In this document: positions 51,701 to 63,700 of the stretch, in pieces
Layout: each line of letters starts with the position of its first letter
Position numbering within the stretch: position 1 is the first letter of the stretch
DNA from: Ancistrus triradiatus
Lineage: Eukaryota > Chordata > Actinopteri > Siluriformes > Loricariidae
Length of the DNA: 64,000 bases
Direction: 5' to 3'
Assembly: GCA_025084515.1 (NCBI GenBank)
Contig: JAJAGP010000544.1
Span: 305,857 to 369,856, forward strand
Made by a program: the position numbers and the translations under genes
The notes under the pieces: generated by a model
What the model saw: only the letters and a program-made list of their open reading frames with translations
Databases searched by the model: none
What the model was told of the DNA's origin: nothing

Positions 51701-54700
51701 GCTGTTGATCAGTCCTGCACACCGGCTTGGAGGAATTGTAGCCCATTCCTCCGTACAGAACAGCTTCAACTCTGGGATGTTGGTGGGTTTCCTCACATAA
51801 GCTGCTCGCCTCAGGTCCTTCCACAACATTCTGATTGGATTAAGGTCAGGACTTTGACTTGGCCATTGCAGAACATTAACTTTATTCTCCTTTAACCATT
51901 CTTTGGTAGAACGGCTTGTGTGCTTAGGGTCGTTGTCTTGCTGCATGACCCACCTTCTCTTGAGATTCAGTTCATGGACAGATGTCCTGACATTTTCCTT
52001 TAGAATTCTCTGATATAATTCAGAATTCAGTGTTCCATCAATGATGGCAAGCCGTCCTGGCCCAGATGCAGCAAAACAGGCCCAAACCATGATACTACCA
52101 CCAGATAGGATAAGGTTCTTATGCTGGAATGCAGTGTTTTCCTTTCTCCAAACATAACGCTTTTCTTTTAAGCCAAAAACATTCTATTTCGCTCTCATCT
52201 GTCCACAGAACATTCCTCCAATAGCCTTCTGGCTTGTCCACGTGATCTTAGCAAACTGCAGATGAGCAGCAATGTTCTCTTTGGAGAGCAGTGGCTTTCT
52301 CCTTGCAACCCTGCCATGCACACCATTGTTGTTCATTGTTCTTCTGATGGTGGACTCATGAACATTAACATTCAAGCAAGCTGATTTTCATTTGTACTGA
52401 GCATCTGGTGCAGTGTCCATCAATAGTCAGCCAGTACTGATGGATAGATAGGTATGAATCCGATAGATTTATATGAAGAGGAGGGATAAATTATTTTTTA
52501 TGTGAATTATGTGCCACCCTTTTCTGAAATGGATCAAAATGCTTACAGGGCGGACTTTTTCTTTCTGGAGTGATGTAACCCTTTAGCACGGCTATCACAT
52601 TCACAGTGGAACAGCAGTACCTTGTATGTCTGAGCTGCACTCCTAGTAGCAGTGCCAACAGATCACTATAGATGTTGGCACCAGAGACAAATCTGTTGTA
52701 TGTGTTTCAACAATGCTTTCATGCTATTGTAGGCTTCGTCATGTGTACTGCATAGCCAAACGGTAATGAAGGGTGGACATCGTCATTGTGTAATTGGAAA
52801 TGCTTGCAGGATTAACTTTCACAAATCTATAAAAAGATTGCATTTTGATTAGTCGTGCACATAACCCAAAGCCATGAACAATCCATCAGTGTAAGTGCAG
52901 AAACAGAAGTTGTGAACCTCCATAAACATTTTCTTGATGGATCCAAAGGACAGAAATATTTGTACCTGGTGACAGCAAACCCCATAATTTCATTCTTGAA
53001 CCAAGTAGTTCTCCTTTCAACCTTTGACAAATCGAAATTCCTGACCAGGTCATTTAATCCTGGTGTTATCAGATCAGAATAACTAGACATAAAGGGTTCA
53101 ACATCTGGATCATGGTGGCTCTTGTGGCTTTGATACTGGCAAAAACAATCATGTGGTTCTGGCAAACAAAAATCATGTGGCACTAGTGCCATGGAAGAAG
53201 GCAGGTTGTGGTATACAATAATAGAGAAGCCAGATAAACTGGTCTGACAGAAGTAACAGTTCATCATCTGATCCTTCTGTTCTCACCACATCATTGTGAC
53301 TGCAAAAGGCATTGACTTTTGAGTACCTCTGAACCAAACTCTCAATCTGACTGCACGTTGTACAACATACATGAGGAGGCTACATGAGGAGGATACTTTC
53401 TTTGCTATTGAATGAAGAACATGCGCATCAGCTTCCCTCCAAACATCATCTGTAATTGTGAGCAGCTTTTATAGCCTGTCTGGCTCAGGCATGCCTTAGA
53501 CAACATTTTCATAGCACCTGCACTGATCCTATACCTTTGACTGACCAAAACAGCTTGCTTTGCGTTTGCACTATACTGGTAGGGCTGAATTATGGAAAAT
53601 CACAGAAGTAGGTTACATCTACAAAAGGGTACATGTTTGGAACATCTAAGGCAATTTTTATGTTCAGCAGCCCCAAAGTCATAAAGTACACAGTGTGTGC
53701 AGGAAGCAAAATCCTCGTCCCATGTACCCAATTTGTAATTAGCACGTTGCGTGTGGTTGTGGTGTGGTTGTTGTACAGTAGTTTGCTGGCCGACCACCAC
53801 AGAGACCTGAGTTCAACTCCCAGTGGTGCCTTTCAGGCAGGTAGTGCGTGACACAGACATGATTGGCCATGTCTAAGGGAGAGCCAGACAGGATGTCATT
53901 TCAGGCACTGATGGACTAAAATCTTGGCTGTACTGTCTGTACTCAATCAATACTGAGATAAACTCCTGCACAACCCAGAAATTAGCATTTTCAATGGAAA
54001 TATATTGCATAATATTGTGCCTATCTATGTAATCCAGTTAATGTGTTTCTTAGTAATTGGTAAACGTTATTGAGACTTGCTGTATACTGAGATTTTATTT
54101 TTATTTATTTATTTTTATCTGAAGGTGTGTGATCGTACAAGTTCACCCCATTGGAATGAAGCATTTCATTTTCTTGTGCATGACCCCAACAAGGAGGAAC
54201 TGATTGTCAAGGTAAGGAACTATGCTCTGCTCCAAATGCAATAATAAACTCAATCAGGTTGATATCACAGGGCAAGAAATATTACTTCTGGGTTCCTCTT
54301 TTGTACTTTTAATACTTCAGATGTTTATTTTGTGCTGTGTGGTTTCATCATGTTGCAAAGTCTCATGACTTGCTGTATGGTCTCTAAATACAAATAAAAA
54401 CATTCATTGAGTTTTAGTGACACTGAATGGGGAACCCCTATTCTACATTGCGTGGCCGCAGACTAAGCCCTGGCCAAATGGGACTCAGTTGCTGGCAGTT
54501 GCTTTTTCTGTGTTTCATTTGCCAGACCTTTGGTATTTTCCCTCTGCCAGACCTGGTCCCTTCTCTGTGGCATCGGGCAACAGCCTCTGTTCTCACACAA
54601 ACCTTTCTCTTGGTCCTTCAGACACCGAACAATCTTCATCTATCCTGTGTACCAGACCTGGGGACACAACCATAACTGACAGCCCTTACCTCTCCAAAAG

Positions 54701-57700
54701 CCATATACAAACCAAGTTAGCTGGTACCAGTTCTACAAATAGTTGGTAGAACACTGTCGATTGACTATGAGTTGTCTTGTTTTGTATACAGGGTGGTGCA
54801 CAGGATAGATCAGGAGCTTAAGGCACTAGAGAGATTGAAAGAAGGGCCAGGTTAAACCTGACAGGGGCCCGATGCCGATAGCACAGAGAATGGACCATGT
54901 CGAGGCACTAGAAGAAACCAAGGGTTTAGTGACTGAAAGACAGCGCGAGCGAGTACTGGGGTCCCAGGGGCTGGGTCTGTGGTCAGATGACACCTACGGG
55001 TTCCTCCTTGACAGATACAATGTACACTGTACATATACTGTACATATCACTCTTAACACAGTGATGTAGGACCAGTGTAGTGTACTTTATGGCCACCATC
55101 TAACAGGAAATACAAGCCTATAAAACTATAACTGATTAAAACTACTTCGAGGAGTAAAACTACTACTGCAATGCTCTGTGGAACTGTATCTATATAATCT
55201 TATATTAAAACAAAACATTATTCAAATGCTGCCCTTTCTGACTCTAGCTGTCACACTGCTGGGATTTCTCTCTTGGCTCTGTGGTGATTCCTATCCGAGA
55301 CCTTCTCTCCCAGCCTGAGCTGCTGCTGGACCAGTGGCTGAATTTGGATGGAGCTTCACCTGAGAGTCAGATCCTTTTGAGGGCACAGCTTAAGGTATAA
55401 TATACACACATTCAGTTTCATGTTCTGAATGGATCAGTTTCACTTTATCCAAACTAAACTTTTATGGGAAAAAGGGGCTCATTTTGAGACATTAAGCTAT
55501 CCCATTGTTTTAGCAATGGTGCAATGACCATATATAATTATTTCTTTTTGGAATTTGTTTTGTCTCTTTATTGGAATACAGCCAGGAAATGTATGAAATT
55601 GGTATGCAGTAATAAAAAAATTAAATGCATCAGAAAACAACTATTCTGTAGGCTACACTGGCAAGTATTTGTGGCAAGTATTTAGTGGGCCCTCCCCTTA
55701 TACTTGAGTAATAGCAACATCTGGCAGCTTCATCGGAATGTCAAGTTGACCCTTCTACAGTCTGAAGAAGCTTGATCAGGAATGCTTCTTTTCCAAGGGA
55801 AACCACTTTTTCTGAAAGGGAACAGGGTGAAAAGACTGAAAAGTTATGCTAAAGCTCACAAAGACTGGAATGAAGATCGGTGGAAAAGAGTATTATGGAG
55901 TGATGAATCCAAGGATGACATTTTTGGGTCCAATTGTTGACAGTATTTTATGGTCATTATACCATTGTTAAAACAACAAATCTAATGGTGGCCTAAGACT
56001 TTTGCCCAGTACTGTATGTAAACACTAATAACATTGTCGAATCCCATCCAATATGCATACACATCGGTTTTCATAAAATATTATTCAAATGTAGGGTGCC
56101 CTTTTGATGCAGTGAGAATTTGCTAGCCCACCAATGCCCAGCCCAGGTTGGCATCACACATGCATGATTGGTCGTGTCTGAGGGAGGTAATACAAGTCAA
56201 GGCATAATGCAGGGCTTCAACTGCGCCCCTGACAGGCCCTGAGATGGACTGGAGACCTTTCCTTTGTATCATGGATACAAAAGCAGTATCCATGAAAGGT
56301 TCTCTGAGGCATCTGCAGTGGATTGTGTGTTGGGGTCAGAGGAATCACTATTCCACTTCTTGTTTGGAAGAATTTGACACCGTATGCTCCAGACCAAAGA
56401 TGAAAAGGACAGTCTAGACTGGGGGTATGGGGTTGGGTCAGTACCCTTGGCAAAAGTCATTTATACACTTCCATGACAGCAGCATTAATGCAGAAAAGTA
56501 CACTGCGATTTTAGAGCAACATAGGCTGCCTTTAAGACGACATCTTTTGGTTACAGTGGATAAAGTGCGACAATGATGACCCCGTAGTGTGGCACACCTT
56601 AAGACTTTTTCTGATTTGGGGTTGTAGTTAGTTAGTATTATTAGTTGCATATTCAAATCTTTATTATTGTTGATGGCATAGATCCTGTGCCCCAAAGTAA
56701 CGGAGAGTTCCACTGAGCACATAGAGACACCTGCTGTACCAAAGACATCGGTCCAAGAGAAAAAACCAGAGAACGAGCCGGTTCAAAAGTAAGACTGAAC
56801 ATACACAAACACACACAAACATATCAAAACCCACAGTTAAAGGTGCTGTCTTGGTAATATTTGATTTGAAACCATCTAGTCATGTTCATTTGTTGTTTTA
56901 ATGCACAAATCTTGGTCTGATTCTAAGGCGTGAGCCACAGGTTTTCACTCGCACCACTTCTATAACTGCGCCTGAGAAAAAAGAAGAAAAGGAAAAGGAG
57001 AAGGAAAAAGAGAAGGAGAGTGAAAGTGGAAAAGTGCCAAGAACTCCAGAGGTCATTGGTTCGGTTGACCTTCATCCTCTGCACACAAGTCCAGATCCTG
57101 ACTTTGGCACTGAGGTGAGGAACGCTGACAATTTCACCATGTTTCACAATGATATTATTAACTAAAATATAGCTCTTTTCTAATCAGGGTAAAGTTGAGA
57201 TTAGTAGACTTAAACTTATAGCAGGCATCATATTATACTGGTGCACTACATCATCTAAAGTATTTGAGCATGCAAACATGAGATACATAGACTGATCAGC
57301 CAAAACATTAAAACCACCTGTGTAGATAGGTGTTGCATGTCAAATTACCATCCACATGAATGTCCGTACTCAGAGTTTTCCAGCAGAACATTACCCAGAG
57401 CATCACAATCTTCCACCGTCTTGTCAACTGGTGCCATCAGTTCCCCAGGACAGGACCGGGACACACAAGCCCCAGTAAAATTTCGTTGTGGCCCACTAAA
57501 ATCATGGCGGTAAAAAGTCAATTTTGTCCTGGATTGCTGAGCAGAACTACAGGAGACGCCACACAAATGTACTTCAGGCACTACATTTCCCATAATGCCC
57601 CAGCATCTCTCCAAAAGCTTGAGCAGCTAACGGTTTCAGTCAGACCCGGTTTCTTTAGGTTTTTTGTATGGAGTAAAAAAGAAAGTCAGTTACGCTGCTG

Positions 57701-60700
57701 ACACTTTGGCCACTACATCAAAGGCATTAATTAAACTGTAGGAAAACATTTATGAAAAAAATCTTAAATAAAAGAATAATTAATTTGTTTCAATTCTCAT
57801 CCATGACAAAGTTGACACCCACTTTAGTGTTAAATCACTCAATCAGTTAGTGTTTAACAGGCTTATTTTATGCCCCTCTAAATTCTGTGTGTGCCTCAGT
57901 CCGACAAGTAGTCTAGAAGCCCCACTGCTAATGGGTTTTCACGTTTTCCTTTATAGGGTGTGCTGCGCATTCACTTGTTGGAGGCTGAAAATTTGATTCC
58001 CAAAGACAACTTGATGGGGGGTATGGTGAAGGGGAAAAGTGATCCCTATGCTAAAATCAGCGTTGGGAGCAGCACCTTTAAAAGTCATGTGATTAAGGAG
58101 AATCTCAACCCCACCTGGAATGAGATGTATGAGGTAAACACTGTTTTGGATAATGCTGAGAAAACATTTTGGATTTAATATTAAGATAAGTTTCAAGTCT
58201 AATGTCACATATTCCTTGCAGCTGGTTTTGGCCTCTAAGTCCGCTTCAGAAGTTCTCATCGAGGTGTTTGATAAAGACCTTGATAAAGATGATTTCCTGG
58301 GGAGGTAGGTAAATGAACTTGTGTGACAAAATATTAAGATGAGATGCTTTCAGCCAGTGCCTGTCCAGAATAGGAGGGTGTCATGTCTGTTTACAATAAC
58401 CAGCCAAAACTCAAGAAACTCTGAAACCCTTGGCGAGATGAAACACAGACAAAACAGAAAGAGAAAGAGTTGGACCCGACAGTGAGACTTCAGTACAGGC
58501 CAACCCAGACTAGAATTCCTTGCCAACTGAAACGCAACTCAGAATGCAATGTGCAATCCAAATGGCGGACATACTTCACTTTGCCAAAGGCAGGTTCCCA
58601 GTGCTGAGCCTCTCTGGTACATATTGTTGGTTTCATCATGCATCTAGTTTGTTTAAGGGCCAGGCCATGCTATTCCTCTGGGTTAGATGGTCCCTGTTCA
58701 TGTCTGTGTCTGAGTTTTGCCTCTCCAGGCTCTTCCACCTCTTGAGTTTCTGAGTTTCCCCAGGTCTAGGGTGCTGGGTCTGTGGTAGTGCAAGCAGAAC
58801 AAGGGTGCTTCTGTTTGACAATGCCTGTGTCTAATGTAGCCAACTTGTTGAGTGTTGTACAGGTGTGCGCTGTTTAACACTGCATTTCGTTCTGTGAAAC
58901 ATAAGGGGTATGTTCACAAGAAAACTGCGTGCAGACTGTGCGTAAATGCATCAGAGATACCGCTGAAAACACGACTGGAACGCTACCATCTACACAGCAC
59001 CCCTAATAACACCACATTTTTAATTAATGTCAATTCACAATAATTCTAGAAAATACATTAATGTACTGTAGCTGTAACACTTATAAGGATGGACCTGATA
59101 CTTTTGTTTGTCTGAAGCCAAAAATGCATCGATAGACAGTGGTAGCCTAGCGGTTAAGGTACTGGACTCTAGACCACAAGGTCCAGGGTTCAAATCCCAC
59201 CTCTGCCAAGCTGCCACTGTTGGGTCCTTGAGCAAGGCCCTTAACCCACAATTGCTTGGATTGTAAGATTGTATCAATTGTAAGTCGCTCTGGATAAGGG
59301 CGTCTGCTAAATGTAAATGTAAATGTAAATATTACGAACAACACGGAAGATCAGCTAGATGAAACAGACAATCAGTGAACCAGTTTATATAGTTATAGGT
59401 TAGAGACAATATACAGGTAGTGTACTACTTAAAATAGGACAGGCACATACACATACATTACATACATTATTTCCTGTTTTAAGTTATTAGAATATATTTT
59501 AAGACCTCAGTTGTTAAAGTGAACGGACATTGATCCGATGGATGTTAAACAGCGCATACCTGTATTTTCTGTTTGGTTTTTTTTGGAAGATTGCAAAATC
59601 AGGACTTTTTGCAGTACATTCACATTAATGAAATATGTTCCATTCCTTCACTAGGCTTCACATCAGCATGAATGAAATAATTCAGTCCCAATGCATTAAC
59701 CAGGTACCTATTTATTGCTATACTTTTTTTGTTGTATGTACTGTATGGTTATGTGTATACAGTAAAATGGATTTCACTATAATTCCTTTACTTTACTTCT
59801 TAATGTGCTGTATTAATCATTAATGAAAAGAGCTTTATAACAGTAACGCTTACAGCACTTTCTGGAGTAAGTGTTAAATCTAGTGTTCGTTAATGTCATG
59901 TTTTTCTGAGCCTTATGTCATTATTTTTCAGTGGTTTACCCTGGATGATGTGAAACATGGCCGTCTTCATCTGATTCTAGAATGGCTTCCCACAGTAACA
60001 CAATCTGACAAACTGCAACATGTACGGAGGAATTAAAGATATAATTTAAGCAGACATTCTGTACAATAAATCATATTAAAATAAGAAAAAAAATTGTAAA
60101 GCTTATTATTTACCTTCTTGTATATTCAGGCACTTCAGTTACAGTCCAGGTCATACCAGAATAAAGCAGTTCCTGCTGCAGCTCTGCTGTTTGTTCTTGT
60201 TGAGAGAGCACGTGTATTGCCAGTGAGATACGCACACACACAACTAAATCCACATATAATATGTGGTGTACAGTTCTTCATTTTCAAACTATAACTCATT
60301 GTGCAGATGGTGAAAGGCGGGAAGGAGCCAAAAGCTGGAGCAGAGCTTACAATCGGAGGAAATTCGTACAAAACTCAGGTGAGTCTTCGTTCATAAAAGT
60401 GTTAAATCCCGTCTTGCTATTGGACAGAGCTAATTTGTGTCATTTCACATAGGTGTGTGATCGCACTACCTCTCCTCAGTGGGGTGAAGTTTTCCACTTT
60501 CTCCTCCATAATCCCAGCGAAGATGTTCTTATCATTAAGGTAGGCTGGATTTGGATACTGGACTAACTGTTTGAAGTTAGTTTCCTTTCTTGTTCATATT
60601 CATATTCTCACTCTTACCCTATTTAATATTCATTTCTCACTCTTCACTCGCTCTTCCTCAGGTCTCAAGTAATTGGGATCAACCACTGGGTTCACTGGTG

Positions 60701-63700
60701 CTACCAATGAAAGAGCTTCTGTCCCAACCAGACCTGCTGATGGACCAGTGGCAAAATCTGGATGGAGCTTCACCTGATAGTCAGATCCTACTGAGAGCAC
60801 AACTCAAGGCAAAATACATACACATATTCAGATTTTACCTATTTTTAAGGTTCTAAATCTAGAGTACATAACATGTAGGGCTGAGTATCGGTTTCATTTT
60901 AATGATTCCAATTCGATTCCAAGGGTATAGTGAGTAGGGTATAGTGAGTAGGGTATAGTGAGTAGGGGTGTCACAATATACATGGTAATATTCATTTTTT
61001 TTCCATATCATACGACCTGTGAATCGAATACCTAAAAAAAAAAAACTTTATTGAACTGTTCGTCAACCGACGCTACTGAGATGCAGTCATCTGCATAGAG
61101 CCAGCCGTGGTTCTAAACCAACAGCAACATCTAGCAGCAGTCTTGGGTTCCAAGATACTTGATCCAAGATTCAAGTCCCTGCTCCATCTAGATGCTGTAA
61201 GTAAGCAAAGCATATAATCTCACCAAATCTACAGAGAATATGGAGGGAAATCCTTCAGAAGAGAGTGTGGACCCTGAGGTGCTTGGACCATGTCCTTCAA
61301 AAAAGAAATCAGCTATGGCAGAGCTCTTTGGTGAATTTTTTGAACCCCAGCAAAGCAAGCCATGTTCCAAGCTTGCAGAGCAGGAAGTAGTATTGGCTTT
61401 AATGAGCTCTACATTAAAATAAGGGAATTTTCCAAAAAAAGGGAATCAAATTTACTTAATTTCATATCAAAAATATATAACGTATGGTGGAGCAAGAACA
61501 GCAGTACCTATCATATCGTGAAATTTCGATATCGTTGTACCCCTAGAGTTCACCTTACCCTGAGACTGAGACGAGTCCGAGACCGCTCGTTGATGATGTC
61601 AAGACCAGTCCCGAGACTGAACTTGAGTGCTACAACACTAATAGCAACCGATTTCAATTTATTTAATGGTTACCCAGTTCTTGGAATTTTGTAACCACTT
61701 CCAAACCGCAGTTGGGTTTTGATACCCAACCCTAATATCATGGTCTGTTTGGTTTCCAGATTTTGGACTCCAAGATGGACATGAACGCTGTAACGCTTAC
61801 TGAAAAGCCAACAGAAAAACCTTCTGAAAAGTCTATCGAAAAGCCTGTAGAGAGACCTTCTGAAAAGCCCAAGGAAAAGCCTGCTGAGAAACCTGTTGAA
61901 AAGCCTACAGAAAAGCCTGAACAAACTCCATCAGCGGCCGGCAAGGATATGAAACAAGAAGTCAAGCCAACTCCAAGGTAGGATTTAGAGCGTGACTTAT
62001 AATACATGGTCAAAGGTTTGTAGTCAGACCTTATTACTAGTGGGTGTGGCTGTTCCTGTCACACATTGCTAACCGGTGCAAAGAATGGGTCATACTGAAG
62101 TGCTAAGGGACTTTCAGAATGTCAGTATTACAGGGTGCCACCTTTTCCAAGAATCAGTTTATCAGAATTCCTCTGCAGGTTCCTGAGGCTGACTGGCTGA
62201 GGATCCCTGCTATAACGTTTCATATTCTAGCAGGAATATGCTGGGCTGGGATGGGGGAATATATTAACATTACACCTTTTATTTAGGATGTGTTGTTGTG
62301 GTGTCATTTGTTCCGACAAACCCATCGTAAGTTGATTGTATCATGGACTGAGGAGTTTAATATATATTGTATATGTCTTAAAACAAGCTTAAGACACTTA
62401 CATTATCCTACAGTTTTGTATCCTACAAAATCATTACCACAAGGGTCATTTTATGATGAAGTGTTGAATATCTCATGTAATTCACTGAATATTGTATTGA
62501 AAGTGAAGAACAAAATGGCTGCTGCCTGGATGCCCTGCATCTGTGGCAGGGTATCATACAGCGTATCACTTGCTCGGGGGAAAAAATTCAAATTGAAAAT
62601 TCAGTGGTTTCTGCTGAATGTAAATGTGAATGTGTAATCAGATTCCCATTGTGAAGTTGAAAACTGAATCATCTTAATCTGTGGATGCTATTATGACCAA
62701 GTATCTGTAATTGTTACTACACTATTTTGTGTATATGTATTTCCTGATATTTACATTTACAGCATTTAGCAGACGCCCTTATCCAGGGTGACTTACAATT
62801 GATACAATCTTACAATCCAAGCAATTGGGGGTTAAGGGTCTTACCCAACAGTGGCAGCTTGGCAGAGGTGGGATTTGAACCCTGGACCTTGTGGTCTATA
62901 GTCCAGTACCTTACTCACTAGGCTACCACAGTCCCATATATTGCTTGTATTCTTTGTTAGAAGTGTTTTGAAATTGTATTAACGCCTATAGAGAGTTGTT
63001 CTAAATTCGACACTAAAGTATGGACTAGAGCACTTCAGCTTTAAACCATTAATTTAAGCTGAATGTTCCTTATTCAGAACTCATCAGAAGAATAATTGTA
63101 AATTACATTTTAAAATAGCAGTTTAATTGATTACATATTTTTTCACATGGGTGTTTTTGTCCAACAGGCTTAATGAACTTGTGGCCTCTACAGTACCAAT
63201 GTCGGTCTCACGTCCTGAAGAGACACACAAGGTATCAGCGTCAGATAGTTCACTTCATGACTCAAAGGTAAATGTTTGTGTGTGCTTTCTATCATTGTGA
63301 ATGTGAATCAAACTCAGAGACATGTAGTAGAATGTTCTGAATTGCATTTTCAGGATTTGAGTAAGGCATCCCCCACTGGAGGAGCTGGTAAGGCGTCGGA
63401 AACGATAAACAAACCTGCAGCCAATATCGAGCAACACCCGGACAAGGCATCGGATAAGTACGTTAAAAATCAATGGAACCCATAATTTCAACTCTGCATG
63501 ACCGCTTGAAGATAAACACACTCTTAAAAGTTTGCACTGTGTTCCAAAACTGAATTAAACACCATCTGTTGACATTACTTACAATTGAATTGTGCATTTA
63601 CTACTTCGCAAGAGTAATTACTTGGAGTACAGTGGGAGGAAGGTTTAGAATATTCAAACAAAAATCTGAATTCAATTGATTTGCTGTTTTGAAAAAGGAG

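Noticed and set aside
54417..54749. A 110-codon frame in ESYT1 intron 24
   Set aside because: No recognisable protein, no consistent splice context, and C2D is already complete across exons 24 and 25.
60809..60856. Extension of ESYT1 exon 35 to the next GT
   Set aside because: It would add about 15 non-homologous hydrophobic residues. The tandem twin exon ends at the AAG before the GC.
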